Part shown: positions 33,928-42,914 of the stretch, piece after piece
How positions within the stretch are numbered: position 1 is the first letter of the stretch
Layout: every line of letters begins with the position of its first letter
Source: Paracandidimonas soli
GTDB taxonomy: Bacteria; Pseudomonadota; Gammaproteobacteria; Burkholderiales; Burkholderiaceae_B
Assembly: GCF_004342005.1 (NCBI RefSeq)
Contig: NZ_SMBX01000005.1
Span: forward strand, 124,001 to 188,000
DNA: 64,000 bases
Direction of reading: 5' to 3'
The notes under the pieces: generated by a model
Seen by the model: the letters and a program-made list of their open reading frames with translations, nothing else
What the model was told of the DNA's origin: nothing
Databases searched by the model: none
Translations under genes and position numbers: made by a program

Positions 33928-35559
33928 TTATGGCAGTTCCATGTGGGTCTGTTTCAGCGGCGTATCGTCCCGGATGGGCACTGTCTGGCGCTCGATCATG
34001 CGATGTACGCGCGGCGGCGCGCTGCCGCGATGCAGAGCCCTGAGCTTTTCGTTGACGTAGGCGTCCGCCTGGGTGCGGCGCTGCTGGTGGCGCACGTATT
34101 CCACCCATGTCGGCACGTGGTAGGACTCCGTCCAGGTGCGCGGGTTTTCCAGGTCGCGCAGCAGGCCCCACTGGCGGGCGCCGTCCCGCAGGCGTATGCG
34201 TCGGCGGCTGGCCATCAGGTTCAGGAAGGAAGGGATGTCGTCCTGGTCGATTTCGTAGTCGATCATGACCATGATGGGGCCGCTGCGCGGAGATAGCTCC
34301 AGTTGCAGTTCGGGCTCGTTGAAGCGGTTCAGGGGATCCAGGTTCAGCTTGCTGAATTCCGGCAGGACGTAGCGCAGGCCGATGGCGGCGCCCAGCGCCA
34401 GGACAGCGCTGGCGACGATGAGCGCTTGTTCCACGTTGCGCAGATCCGCCAGCACGCCCCAGAGCCAACTGCCCACGGTCATGCCGCCGAAGGTGGATGT
34501 CTGGTACATGGCCAGCGAGCGGCCCACGACCCAGCGGGGCGTCGACAGCTGCACCGTGACATTGAACAGCGACAGGGTCATGACCCAGCATGCGCCGGCG
34601 GGCAGCAGCGCCAGACAACTGAGCCACAGGTTGTGGCTGAAGGCCAGTATCAGCGTGCCGGCGCCATACCCGAGGAATGTGGCGCGCACGATGGTTTCGT
34701 TGCGCCAGATGGACCGGATGCGGTTGTTGAGCAGCGCGCCGATGATGGCGCCCGCGCCGAAACAGCCCAGCAGGATGCCGAAGGTGAAGGCCCCGCCCTT
34801 GATCAGGTCCCTGGCGACCAGGGGCAGCAGGGCCAGCAGGGCGACGGCGGAGAAGCCGAATATTGCGCTGCGGCCCATGACTTTCAGCAGGTTGGGCGAC
34901 ATGGCGACGTAGCGCAGGCCGGCCACGACGGCGCTGCCCAGCGCTTCGCGCGGCAGGGTGCGCGAGACGCGGGGAGGCTGCCAGCGATAGAGCGCATGGA
35001 TCAGGGCGACGTAGCTGGCGGCATTCAGCGCGAACGCGAAAGCGGCGCCGGCCGTGGCCACGATGATGCCGCCGATGGCCGGGCCCAGGCTGCGCATGAT
35101 GTTGTAGCTCATGCTGTTAAGCGTGACGGCGCCGGGCAGGTCGTCGCGCGGCACGATGTCGCCCATCGAGGCCTGCCAGGATGGATTATGCAGCGCGGTG
35201 CCGCAGCCGATCAGGAAGGTGAAGAGCAGCAGCAGCCAGGGGGAGAGCCAGCCGGCGAAGGTGAAGATGGCCAGCAGCAGCGAGACCGCCATCATCAGCA
35301 CCTGCGCGCCCAGCATGATGTCGCGCCGGTTGAAGTTGTCGGCCAGCGCGCCGCTCACCAGGGAGAACAGCATGACGGGGAGCGTGGTGGACGCCTGCAC
35401 CAGGGCGACCATGCCGCTGGAGTCGCTCAGGGAGGTCATCAGCCAGCCCGCGCCCACGACCTGTACCAGGCCGCCCAGGTTGGACAGCAGCGTGGCTGTC
35501 CACAGCCTGCGGAATATCAGGTGGCGAAAGGGCGCCAGAGGGGATGCCGGCGACGACAT
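33928..35559 (-). CDS. MFS exporter (MFS_3/EntS type) with C-terminal soluble domain
   Basis: 543 residues from ATG 35559, with AAGGAG eight bases upstream (a TTG at 35565 is less likely). About 11-12 membrane segments up to residue ~405: RRLWTATLLSNLGGLVQVVGAGWLM, SGALADNFNRRDIML, SMSYNIMRSLGPAIGG. The last ~125 residues are soluble and begin GPIMVMIDYEIDQDDIPSFLNLM, like the antibiotic-biosynthesis-monooxygenase-type domain attached to many MFS_3 proteins. Substrate unknown; probable efflux. Confidence 0.88.
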   Translation of the reverse strand: MSSPASPLAPFRHLIFRRLWTATLLSNLGGLVQVVGAGWLMTSLSDSSGMVALVQASTTLPVMLFSLVSGALADNFNRRDIMLGAQVLMMAVSLLLAIFTFAGWLSPWLLLLFTFLIGCGTALHNPSWQASMGDIVPRDDLPGAVTLNSMSYNIMRSLGPAIGGIIVATAGAAFAFALNAASYVALIHALYRWQPPRVSRTLPREALGSAVVAGLRYVAMSPNLLKVMGRSAIFGFSAVALLALLPLVARDLIKGGAFTFGILLGCFGAGAIIGALLNNRIRSIWRNETIVRATFLGYGAGTLILAFSHNLWLSCLALLPAGACWVMTLSLFNVTVQLSTPRWVVGRSLAMYQTSTFGGMTVGSWLWGVLADLRNVEQALIVASAVLALGAAIGLRYVLPEFSKLNLDPLNRFNEPELQLELSPRSGPIMVMIDYEIDQDDIPSFLNLMASRRRIRLRDGARQWGLLRDLENPRTWTESYHVPTWVEYVRHQQRRTQADAYVNEKLRALHRGSAPPRVHRMIERQTVPIRDDTPLKQTHMELP

Positions 35560-35679
35560 GGGCAAGTCTCCTTACGATCAGGAGGAAAGGATACAGGAAT
35601 GCCGGTGGCTGCGGGAGCCCGCTTGTGCCGCGATTGACACAAAATGAAGATTGGAGTGAAGGCGCGTGCGGATGCAAAC

Positions 35680-35700
35680 AGGCCCCTGGAAAAGGGGCCT
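35680..35700 (-). terminator. Terminator after secF
   Basis: AGGCCCC (35680-35686) pairs with GGGGCCT (35694-35700); on the minus strand it is followed by GTTTG. It lies 30 bases beyond the secF stop and closes the yajC-secD-secF transcript. Confidence 0.7.
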
Positions 35701-35729
35701 GAAAGACAAGGGGGGACGGGAGGAGAGGA

Positions 35730-36677
35730 TCAGCCCAGCTCGATTTCCGTGCTGTCTTCGCCTTCCTTTTTGATGACGGGCTTGACCAGGTCTTCGCGCT
35801 TCACGCCCAGCCACATGGCGAGAGCGGCAGCCACGAACACCGAGGAGTAGATGCCGAACCAGATGCCGATGGTCAGCGCCAGCGAGAAATAGTGCAGGGT
35901 GGGCCCGCCGAAGAAGAACATGGACAGCACCATCATCTGGGTCGAACCGTGGGTGATGATCGTGCGCGAGATGGTCTGCGTGATGGCGCTGTCGATGATT
36001 TCGCGGACTTCGGCCTTGCGCTGCTTGCGGAAATTCTCGCGGATCCGGTCCATGATGACCACGGATTCGTTGACGGAGTACCCCAGCACGGCCAGCACGC
36101 CGGCCAGCACCGCCAGGGAGAACTCCCACTGGAAGAAGGCGAAGAAACCCAGGATGATGACAACGTCGTGCAGGTTGGCGATCACGCCCGCGACGGCGAA
36201 CTTCCATTCGAAGCGAAAGCCCAGGTAGATCATGATGCCCGCGACCACGAAGAGCAGCGCCATCATGCCGTTGTGGACGAGCTCCTCGCCCACCTGAGGG
36301 CCGACGAATTCGACGCGTCGCAGCTCGACGTCGGGCTGCTGGGCCTTGAGCGCTTTCAGCACGATTTCGCTCTGGGCGGCGGACGTCTGGCCTTCGCGCA
36401 CGGGCAGGCGGATCATGATGTCGCGCGAAGTGCCGAAGTGCTGCACCTGGAAGTCGGTATAGTTCAGCGACTGCACGATGCCGCGGACATCCTCCACCTG
36501 GGCGGATTGCGGATAGGTGACTTCCATGACCGTTCCGCCGGTGAACTCCACCGACAGGTGAAAGCCGCGCGTGACGATGAAGAATACCGCCAGCAGGAAG
36601 GTGATCAGGCTGATCAGGTTCAGCACCACGGCGTGGCGCATGAAGGGGATGGTGCGGTGGATGCGGAAGAATTCCAT
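35730..36677 (-). CDS. secF: Protein translocase subunit SecF
   Basis: 315 residues, six membrane segments. The SecF signature GFHLSVEFTGGTVMEV is near residue 40-55, followed by the periplasmic P1 domain, and the C-terminal helices include VLGYSVNESVVIMDRIRENFR and AITQTISRTIITHGSTQMMVL. With SecD it uses the proton motive force to pull proteins out of the SecYEG channel. Starts 12 bases after secD. Confidence 0.98.
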   Translation of the reverse strand: MEFFRIHRTIPFMRHAVVLNLISLITFLLAVFFIVTRGFHLSVEFTGGTVMEVTYPQSAQVEDVRGIVQSLNYTDFQVQHFGTSRDIMIRLPVREGQTSAAQSEIVLKALKAQQPDVELRRVEFVGPQVGEELVHNGMMALLFVVAGIMIYLGFRFEWKFAVAGVIANLHDVVIILGFFAFFQWEFSLAVLAGVLAVLGYSVNESVVIMDRIRENFRKQRKAEVREIIDSAITQTISRTIITHGSTQMMVLSMFFFGGPTLHYFSLALTIGIWFGIYSSVFVAAALAMWLGVKREDLVKPVIKKEGEDSTEIELG

Positions 36678-36689
36678 GGTGCGCGATTC

Positions 36690-38561
36690 CTAGTCCTGCT
36701 TGGGTTTCCAGATCTGGCCGATGGAGATGGACTGCAGCTTGCGGCGGCGTCCGTACCAGAGGTTGGTGATGGCGCGCACGCCGACCACAGCCGAGAACAT
36801 GGAGGTCAGGATGCCGATGCAGTGCACGACGGCAAAGCCGCGCACGGGTCCGGTGCCGAAGGCCAGCAGGGCGATACCCACGATCAGCGACGTCAGGTTG
36901 GAGTCCAGGATGGTGCCCCAGGCCCGTTCGAAGCCGGTATTGATGGCCTGCTGCGGCGATGCGCCGCCGCGCAGTTCCTCGCGGATGCGCTCGTTGATGA
37001 GCACGTTGGCGTCGATGGCCATGCCCAGCGTCAGGGCGATGGCCGCGATGCCGGGCAGGGTCAGCGTGGCCTGCAGCATGGACAGCACGGCCAGCAGCAG
37101 CAGTACGTTGAACGCCAGTCCCAAAGTGGAAAACACGCCGAACAGCCGGTAGTACAGGATCAGGAAGATCGCGATGGCGATGAAGCCGTACAGCGTCGAG
37201 TTGAAGCCCATCTTGATGTTGTCGGCGCCCAGGCTGGGGCCGATGGTGCGCTCTTCGATGATGCTCATGGGAGCGGCGAGCGCGCCGGCGCGCAGCAGCA
37301 GCGCGGTGTCGGCGGCCTCCTGGGCCGTCATGCTGCCGGAGATCTGCACCTGGCCGCCCGGGATTTCGCTGCGGATGACCGGGGCGGTAACGACTTCGCC
37401 GCGCCCATTCTCGATGAGCACGATGGCCATGCGGCGGTTGATGTTGTCGCGCGTGACGTCGCGGAAGATGCGGGCGCCCTTGGCGTCGAGCGTCAGGTTG
37501 ACCGAAGGCTGCTGGGACTGCTGGTCGCGGCCGGGCTGGGCGTCCTGCAGGTTTTCGCCGGTCAGGATGACCTGGCGGCGCAGCAGCAGGGAGCGGCCAT
37601 CGCGGTCGGAGTAGCGTTCCAGGCCGAAAGGCACCGTATTGGATGCCAGGGCTGCCATGGCGGCCGGGGAATCGTCGACCATGCGGATTTCCAGCGTGGC
37701 TGTACGACCCAGGATTTCCTTGGCCTTGGCGACATCCTGCACACCGGGCAACTGGACGACGATGCGGTCGGCGCCTTGCTGCTGGATGACGGGCTCGGCC
37801 ACGCCGAGCTCGTTGATCCGGTTGTGCAGGGTGGTGATGTTCTGGCGCAGGGCGTTGTTCTGCACCTGCGTGATGGCGGTTTCCGACAGGCGGCCCGTGA
37901 GGGTCTGGCGCGTACCGTCGCTGCCGCCGGTGAACGTCATGTCGGGCATGGCGCGCCGCAGTTCGGACTGCGCGTTGTCGCGGCTTTCGGCATCGTCGAA
38001 GGAAGCGACGATGGAAAGATTGCTGCGCTCCACGTTGGCGACCTTGATCTTGGCCTGGCGCAGCGTGTTGCGGATATCGGCGGCCATGGAGTCATAGCGG
38101 CCGGTCAGCGCGCCCTGCATGTCGACCTGCATCAGGAAGTGCACGCCGCCGCGCAGGTCCAGGCCCAGGTACATGGGGTAGGCCCTGATCGCGGTCAGCC
38201 AGTTGGGTGATGCGGGCAGCAGGTTGAGGGCGACGGTATAGTCGGGGTTGGCCGGATCGGGATTCAGGTGGCGCTCGATGACGTCCTTGGCCTGCAGCTG
38301 GACGTCGGTGGATTCGAAGCGCACGCGCACCGTGCCGATCGGGCCGTTCTGCTCGAAGAATGCGCCAGTGCTTTGCAGATTGGCTTCGCCGAGCAGGGAC
38401 TGAACGCGCTCCAGTGTCTGGTTGTCGATCTTGACTGTGGATTTGGCGGCCGCCACTTGCACCGCCGGCGATTCGCCGAAGAAATTGGGCAGGGTATAGA
38501 GCAGGCCGATGACCAGGGCTGCAAGGACGGTCAGGTACTTCCAGAGGGGATAGCGGTTCAT
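36690..38561 (-). CDS. secD: Protein translocase subunit SecD
   Basis: 623 residues. N-terminal helix, then MYLGLDLRGGVHFLMQVDM (signature), a large periplasmic P1 region with AEPVIQQQGADRIVVQLPGV, and six membrane segments in the RND-like fold with AIDANVLINERIREELRGG and FERAWGTILDSNLTSL. Inner membrane; functional partner of SecF and YajC encoded on either side in the usual order. Confidence 0.98.
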   Translation of the reverse strand: MNRYPLWKYLTVLAALVIGLLYTLPNFFGESPAVQVAAAKSTVKIDNQTLERVQSLLGEANLQSTGAFFEQNGPIGTVRVRFESTDVQLQAKDVIERHLNPDPANPDYTVALNLLPASPNWLTAIRAYPMYLGLDLRGGVHFLMQVDMQGALTGRYDSMAADIRNTLRQAKIKVANVERSNLSIVASFDDAESRDNAQSELRRAMPDMTFTGGSDGTRQTLTGRLSETAITQVQNNALRQNITTLHNRINELGVAEPVIQQQGADRIVVQLPGVQDVAKAKEILGRTATLEIRMVDDSPAAMAALASNTVPFGLERYSDRDGRSLLLRRQVILTGENLQDAQPGRDQQSQQPSVNLTLDAKGARIFRDVTRDNINRRMAIVLIENGRGEVVTAPVIRSEIPGGQVQISGSMTAQEAADTALLLRAGALAAPMSIIEERTIGPSLGADNIKMGFNSTLYGFIAIAIFLILYYRLFGVFSTLGLAFNVLLLLAVLSMLQATLTLPGIAAIALTLGMAIDANVLINERIREELRGGASPQQAINTGFERAWGTILDSNLTSLIVGIALLAFGTGPVRGFAVVHCIGILTSMFSAVVGVRAITNLWYGRRRKLQSISIGQIWKPKQD

Positions 38562-38639
38562 GGTGATTCGGCAGTCCGGAACAGGGACGCGGCCTGTCCT
38601 GATGGACGGGCCGCGTGCGGCGCGTTGGCCGGCGGGGGA

Positions 38640-38984
38640 TTACAGCGACTTGATCGTGCCTTTGGGCAGCACGGACGTGACTGCTGGACGCTGAACCAGG
38701 ATTTCCACCGGTTTATCGGCCAAGACGGCGATTTCGATGGTGATGTAGCTGTCGCTGACTTTCGTGATGCGGCCCAGCACTCCGCCGGAAGTGATGATTT
38801 CGTCGCCTTTGGCCAGCGCTGCGACCATGTTGCGGTGCTCTTTCTGACGCTTCATCTGAGGACGGATCATCAGGAAGTACAGGATCACGAACATCAGGAT
38901 GATGGGCAGCATACCCACCAGTGCGTTCTCGCCGCCGGCGGCGGCCTGGGCGATGGTCAGGGTCAGGGTGTCGACCATAGTCAT
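38640..38984 (-). CDS. yajC: Sec translocase accessory subunit YajC
   Basis: 114 residues from ATG 38984 (ATG 38978 also possible). One membrane segment ([46 protein letters not shown] is the family core). It associates with SecDF. Its start overlaps the cysG stop by 4 bases, an unusual junction: yajC normally follows tgt, so here its transcription may depend partly on the cysG/nasT unit. Confidence 0.97.
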   Translation of the reverse strand: MTMVDTLTLTIAQAAAGGENALVGMLPIILMFVILYFLMIRPQMKRQKEHRNMVAALAKGDEIITSGGVLGRITKVSDSYITIEIAVLADKPVEILVQRPAVTSVLPKGTIKSL

Positions 38985-40465
38985 GTTGGATGGCTCCGGA
39001 TTGGTTTCGGTGAATCAAATATTATACCGGCATCTCGCGCGGCTGGTTCCGGCGTCGTGCCATGCTTATCCACAGCAGGAACGACGCTGCCGAACCAGTG
39101 CAGCGTTTCGCCCAGCCTGGCGACTTCGCCGATGATGAGCAGCGCCGGGGCCGCGATGTTGTGGGCCTGCGCCTGGGCGGCCAGAGTTTCCAGCGTGCCG
39201 TGCAGGGCGCGCTGTCCGGGCCGGCTGCCGTTTTCTATCAGTGCCGCCGGGGTATCGGCCGGCCGGCCGTGGACGATCAATAGCCGGCATAGCTCGGCCA
39301 ACTGGCCAACGCCCATATAGATTGCCAGGGTCTGCCGGCCGCGCGCCAGTCCGGCCCAGTCTTGTCCTTGCCCGTTCTCCCGTACGTGCGCCGTGGTCAG
39401 CGTGACGGACTGGGCGCTGTCCCTGTGGGTCAGGGGGATGCCGGCGTGCGCGGCGCAAGCCAGCGCGGCGGTGATTCCGGGAACCACGTCGTAATGCACG
39501 CCATGGGCGCGCAGGTAGGCCAGCTCCTCGCCGCCGCGCCCGAAGATGAATGGGTCGCCCCCCTTCAGGCGGACGACGTGCCGGCCGGCGCACGCATGCG
39601 CCACCATCAGGCGGTGGATGCGCGCCTGGGTGGCTTCGTGATCTTCTCCGGGCCGTTTGCCGACGGAGATGCGTTCGGCGTCGCGCCTAGCCATGGACAG
39701 CACGGCATCGCTGACCAGCCTGTCGTGCAGGATGACATCTGCTTCATTCAGGGCGCGTAGCGCCTTCAGTGTCAGCAGGCCTGGGTCTCCCGGGCCGGCG
39801 CCGACAAGTGTGACGCGGCCCGGGAGAACGGGTTCGTCGCGGCGCAACGCTTGCTGCAGAGCCGCTTCCGCGCGGGCAGGTTGCTGGCGACGCAGCCAAG
39901 CGGCCACCGGGCCGTCCAGCAGCCAGTCGTAGAACTGGCGCCGTGCTCTCAGGTCGGGCAGACGCTGGCGGATGCCAGGACGGTAGCGCGCCGCCAGCGT
40001 CGCCAACTGGCCGATAGAGTGATCCAGGCAGGTTTCGATACGCTCGCGCATACGGCGCGCCAGCACCGGCGCAGTGCCGGACGAGGAAATGGCCACGATC
40101 AGGGGCGAACGATCCACGATCGACGGTACCTGGAACGAGGAGCGAACGGGATCGTCCACCACGTTGCAGAACATATGCCGCGCCGTTGCCGCCGCGAACA
40201 CGGCAGCGTTCACGCCGGTGTCGTCCGTTGCCGCCACCACCAGCCAGACGTCGTCCAGCCAGTCGGGCGAGAACTCTCCCGAGATATGCCGCACGCGGCC
40301 GGCGTCCGTCAGTTGAGTCAGCTCTGAACCCAGGACGGGGGAGCCTACCGTCACATGCGCTCCGGCCTCCAGCAGCGCGCCTGCTTTGCGGGCGGCGACC
40401 GTGCCGCCGCCGACTACCAGGACGGGGCGGTGGCGCAGATCGGCAAATAGGGGAAACAGGTTCAT
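38981..40465 (-). CDS. cysG: Siroheme synthase CysG (methyltransferase/dehydrogenase/ferrochelatase)
   Basis: 494 residues from ATG 40465 (CGGAG upstream). N-terminal dehydrogenase/ferrochelatase module begins [37 protein letters not shown]-terminal uroporphyrinogen-III methyltransferase begins [24 protein letters not shown] and has [18 protein letters not shown] and [22 protein letters not shown]. It makes siroheme, the cofactor of NirB encoded in the adjacent operon. Lies 88 bases after nasT on the same strand and overlaps yajC. Confidence 0.97.
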   Translation of the reverse strand: MNLFPLFADLRHRPVLVVGGGTVAARKAGALLEAGAHVTVGSPVLGSELTQLTDAGRVRHISGEFSPDWLDDVWLVVAATDDTGVNAAVFAAATARHMFCNVVDDPVRSSFQVPSIVDRSPLIVAISSSGTAPVLARRMRERIETCLDHSIGQLATLAARYRPGIRQRLPDLRARRQFYDWLLDGPVAAWLRRQQPARAEAALQQALRRDEPVLPGRVTLVGAGPGDPGLLTLKALRALNEADVILHDRLVSDAVLSMARRDAERISVGKRPGEDHEATQARIHRLMVAHACAGRHVVRLKGGDPFIFGRGGEELAYLRAHGVHYDVVPGITAALACAAHAGIPLTHRDSAQSVTLTTAHVRENGQGQDWAGLARGRQTLAIYMGVGQLAELCRLLIVHGRPADTPAALIENGSRPGQRALHGTLETLAAQAQAHNIAAPALLIIGEVARLGETLHWFGSVVPAVDKHGTTPEPAARDAGIIFDSPKPIRSHPT

Positions 40466-40553
40466 TGCATACTCCGGGAAAGTTCCGGCACGAATGCCGG
40501 CAAGAAATGTTGTGCGGCCGGGAGACCGGGGTCGGATAGCGCGTCCGGCAGTG

Positions 40554-41135
40554 TCAGGCGCCACTCAGCCATTCGGCCATCTCCACGATTTCACTGGCGA
40601 CTGCGCCCAGGCGTTTCTGCTGCTGCATGGCGCGCTGGCGCAGCAGGCCATGGGCCTCCTCCTCGGACAGGCCGCGCATGCGCATCAGCAGTCCCTTGGC
40701 CTTTTCCACCGACTGGCGATCCTCCAGCCTCTGACGCACGAGCGCCAGTTCCTCGCGTCGCGCGCGTTCGACGGCGAAGCGTTCCACCGCCACATTCAGT
40801 AGCGACGCGATGCGCGATGGCGGCACGTCGCCCACGACGTAGGCGGCTACGCCCGCCCGCAGGGCGGTGCGCATAGCTTCGCGGCTGCCATCGCCGGTGA
40901 ACATGACGACCGGTCGCTCGCTGAAAGCGCTGGTGATGCACAGGTTTTCCAGGGTGTCGCGGCCAGGGGCGTCTGTGTCGATGAGCACGACGTCCGGATT
41001 GGCGCGTGTGATGGCGTTGGCCAGATCGCCGTCTGGGGGCGATTCAGCAACGATCCGGATGCCGGCTTGCGTCAGGGTCTGGCGCAGGCCGGCGGCGTGT
41101 CCTTCTCCATCGTTAAGCAACATGATCTTCAGCAT
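40554..41135 (-). CDS. nasT: ANTAR-domain antitermination regulator, NasT-like
   Basis: 193 residues. N-terminal receiver-like domain ([32 protein letters not shown] holds the Asp position) and C-terminal ANTAR domain (about 130-185, [46 protein letters not shown]). NasT-type proteins bind paired A1/G4 hexaloop hairpins in nitrate-assimilation leaders and block termination; exactly such hairpins occur at 41418-41475 in the divergent nrtA leader. No NasS sensor gene accompanies it here, which is unusual. Transcribed from a sigma-54 promoter at 41161-41175. Confidence 0.93.
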   Translation of the reverse strand: MLKIMLLNDGEGHAAGLRQTLTQAGIRIVAESPPDGDLANAITRANPDVVLIDTDAPGRDTLENLCITSAFSERPVVMFTGDGSREAMRTALRAGVAAYVVGDVPPSRIASLLNVAVERFAVERARREELALVRQRLEDRQSVEKAKGLLMRMRGLSEEEAHGLLRQRAMQQQKRLGAVASEIVEMAEWLSGA

Positions 41136-41160
41136 GGTCGTCTCCCTCTATTCACAGAAA

Positions 41161-41175
41161 GCAATTTGTGTGCCA
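41161..41175 (-). promoter_or_regulatory. Sigma-54 promoter of nasT-cysG
   Basis: On the minus strand TGGCAC (41175-41170), five bases, TTGC (41164-41161): the -24/-12 pattern. The predicted start is about 41149, leaving a short leader with GGGAGA before the nasT ATG at 41135. Confidence 0.8.
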
Positions 41176-41309
41176 TGAGAAGGAAAGCCGCATCCGGCCG
41201 TGTCCGGCGGAGACTGTCGCGCGCCCATGCCGAACCTGCCGGTTCACGCGTCCACGAGCGCTGGAACAGGCCGCTGTTCCGACGCCGACGCGGTGCGATC
41301 ATGATGCGG

Positions 41310-41339
41310 CGCACCATGGAGACGCACCAGAATGGCGCT
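41310..41339. promoter_or_regulatory. NtrC-like enhancer sites
   Basis: CGCACCAGAATGGCGCT (41323-41339) matches TGCACCA-N3-TGGTGCA at 11 of 14 defined positions. A weaker overlapping copy starts with GCACCA at 41311. The cluster is about 52 bases upstream of the nrtA -24 element and 135 bases from the nasT promoter, so it could serve both. Confidence 0.65.
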
Positions 41340-41390
41340 TCATTCCCGCCGAAGCAGGCATTTCACGGGCGCGGCAGCCGCGAGTCCGGC

Positions 41391-41407
41391 TGGCACGAGA
41401 CTTGCTT
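41391..41407 (+). promoter_or_regulatory. Sigma-54 promoter of the nrtA-nasA operon
   Basis: TGGCACG (41391-41397), four bases, TTGC (41402-41405): a perfect -24/-12 core preceded by C. Predicted start about 41416-41417, directly before the first leader hairpin. Confidence 0.88.
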
Positions 41408-41417
41408 GATGAGCAGT

Positions 41418-41475
41418 GACGGTCAACGGCGACCGTCGTACCGCACCGTAGCGCGGCCAGGGACAACGAAGTTCC
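41418..41475 (+). promoter_or_regulatory. ANTAR-binding two-hairpin leader RNA
   Basis: Hairpin P1 is GACGGTC (41418-41424), hexaloop AACGGC, GACCGTC (41431-41437), a perfect 7-base stem. Hairpin P2 is GGGAC (41460-41464), hexaloop AACGAA, GTTCC (41471-41475) with one G-U pair. Both loops have A at position 1 and G at position 4, the recognition feature of ANTAR proteins. P2 shares bases 41474-41475 with the base of the terminator, so binding would hinder termination. A 3-base stem with loop ACCGTA (41445-41450) between them also fits the loop rule but is weak. Confidence 0.88.
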
Positions 41476-41516
41476 GCAACACCAGGCGACCGCCTGGCGT
41501 GCGGGATTTTTTTTTT
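41474..41516 (+). terminator. Intrinsic attenuator in the nrtA leader
   Basis: Stem with CCGC (41474-41477), AC and CCAGGC (41482-41487) pairing to GCCTGG (41492-41497), GT and GCGG (41501-41504), loop GACC, then ten T residues (41507-41516). It lies only 20 bases before the nrtA ATG, so it attenuates the operon unless NasT binds the leader. Confidence 0.92.
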
Positions 41517-41536
41517 GGTTTTTTTAAGGAACGAGA

Positions 41537-42844
41537 ATGAAGACCGTCAGCCATTCATCCACTGCCTCCCCTTGCCAGCCGGCGGCCGTGTCCGCCGGCG
41601 TCGACGGACAGCGTCGTGCCTGGCTGTGCAGCGCATCGCGCGCTCTGGCCGGCGCCGGGCTTCTGGGAGTGATCGATCCGCTGGTACGCGCCGGCGCCTG
41701 GGCGGCAGGCACCGACGCTCCGGAGAAAACCGAGGTCCGCATTGGTTTCATCCCGCTGACCGACTGTGCGTCGGTGGTGATGGCATCGGTGCTGGGCATC
41801 GACAAGAAATACGGCGTGCGCATCGTACCGACCAAAGAGGCATCCTGGGCGGGGGTGCGCGACAAGCTGATCAATGGCGAGCTGGATTTCGCCCACGTGC
41901 TGTACGGCATGATGTATGGCGTGCACTTGGGCGTGGGCGGGCCGCGCACAGACATGGCGGTATTGATGAATCTGAACCAGAATGGGCAGGCGATCACACT
42001 GTCGTCCAAGCTGCGCGACGAGGGCGTGACCAGCGGCGAGACGCTGGCGGCGCTGATGCGCGACAAGCCACGCACCTACACCTTCGCGCAGACCTTCCCC
42101 ACCGGCACGCATGCCATGTGGTTGTATTACTGGCTGGCCGCCCATGGCATTCATCCAATGAAGGACGCCAAGGTCATTACCGTGCCGCCGCCGCAGATGG
42201 TGGCCAATATGCGCGTAGGCAATATGGACGGCTTTTGCGTCGGTGAGCCGTGGAATGCGCGCGCGATTCTGGACGGCATCGGCTATACCGCAAACACATC
42301 GCAGGACATCTGGCCCGACCATCCGGAGAAAGTGCTGGGCGCGACCGCCGAGTTCGTGGCCAGCTATCCGAACACTGCGCGCGCGGTGACGGCCGCGGTG
42401 CTGGAGGCCGGCAAGTGGATCGACGCCTCGCCCGAGAACCGCAGAAAGACGGCGGAAACCATCGCCGCCAAGTCTTACGTGAATACAAATGCCGATGCCA
42501 TCATGGGCCGCATGCTGGGCGACTACGACAATGGCCTGGGTAAGTCGTGGCATGACGCGCATGCCATGCGCTTCTATGGCGACGGCGCGGCGAATTTCCC
42601 TTACCTGAGCGACGGCATGTGGTTCATGGCGCAGCACAAGCGCTGGGGGCTGCTGCGGGAACACCCCGATTATCTGGCGGTGGCGCGACAGGTGAACCGC
42701 ATCGATGTCTACCGCCAGGCCGCGGCGGCGGCGGGAGTGTCGGTGCCGGACGCTGAGTTGCGCAAGTCCACGTTGATCGACGGCGTGGTCTGGGACGGCA
42801 CGGATGCGGCCGCCTATGCCGACGGCTTCGCCATCAAGGCATGA
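41537..42844 (+). CDS. nrtA: Nitrate ABC transporter substrate-binding protein (NrtA type)
   Basis: 435 residues. The N terminus has QRRAWLCSASRALAGAGLLG, a twin-arginine-like export signal. The mature part is NrtA/CmpA/NMT1-like: VRIGFIPLTDCASVVMASVLGIDKKYG, KEASWAGVRDKLINGELDFAHVLYGMMYG, LKDAKVITVPPPQMVANM-type block near residue 215 and FCVGEPWN. It captures nitrate or nitrite in the periplasm for NrtB and the ATPase. AAGGA precedes the ATG, right after the attenuator T-run. NasS sensors belong to the same fold but are not exported. Confidence 0.94.
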   Translation: MKTVSHSSTASPCQPAAVSAGVDGQRRAWLCSASRALAGAGLLGVIDPLVRAGAWAAGTDAPEKTEVRIGFIPLTDCASVVMASVLGIDKKYGVRIVPTKEASWAGVRDKLINGELDFAHVLYGMMYGVHLGVGGPRTDMAVLMNLNQNGQAITLSSKLRDEGVTSGETLAALMRDKPRTYTFAQTFPTGTHAMWLYYWLAAHGIHPMKDAKVITVPPPQMVANMRVGNMDGFCVGEPWNARAILDGIGYTANTSQDIWPDHPEKVLGATAEFVASYPNTARAVTAAVLEAGKWIDASPENRRKTAETIAAKSYVNTNADAIMGRMLGDYDNGLGKSWHDAHAMRFYGDGAANFPYLSDGMWFMAQHKRWGLLREHPDYLAVARQVNRIDVYRQAAAAAGVSVPDAELRKSTLIDGVVWDGTDAAAYADGFAIKA

Positions 42845-42914
42845 GACGTATTGCTAAAGAACATGATCCCGCTTTTTCCCTCGTCAGAGGCGGCGGGGCT
42901 TCACGGAGTTTCTG

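Larger units (their letters stand above)
41136..41536. other. Divergent nasT/nrtA control region
   Basis: 401 bases without a protein gene. It contains, left to right, the leftward sigma-54 promoter of nasT, an NtrC-like site cluster at 41310-41339, the rightward sigma-54 promoter of nrtA, the two hexaloop hairpins and an intrinsic attenuator. A short palindrome ATCATGAT is near 41298-41305. Confidence 0.9.

Noticed and set aside
35892-38210. Long open frame (772 codons) on the plus strand across secD/secF
   Set aside because: It is antisense to the well-conserved secD and secF genes, has a His/Gln/Gly/Asp-biased composition typical of a shadow of GC-rich coding DNA, and no ribosome site.
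41441-41454. Hexaloop ACCGTA as the second ANTAR hairpin
   Set aside because: Only a 3-base stem; the AACGAA hairpin at 41460-41475 has a 5-base stem and overlaps the terminator, which fits the mechanism better.
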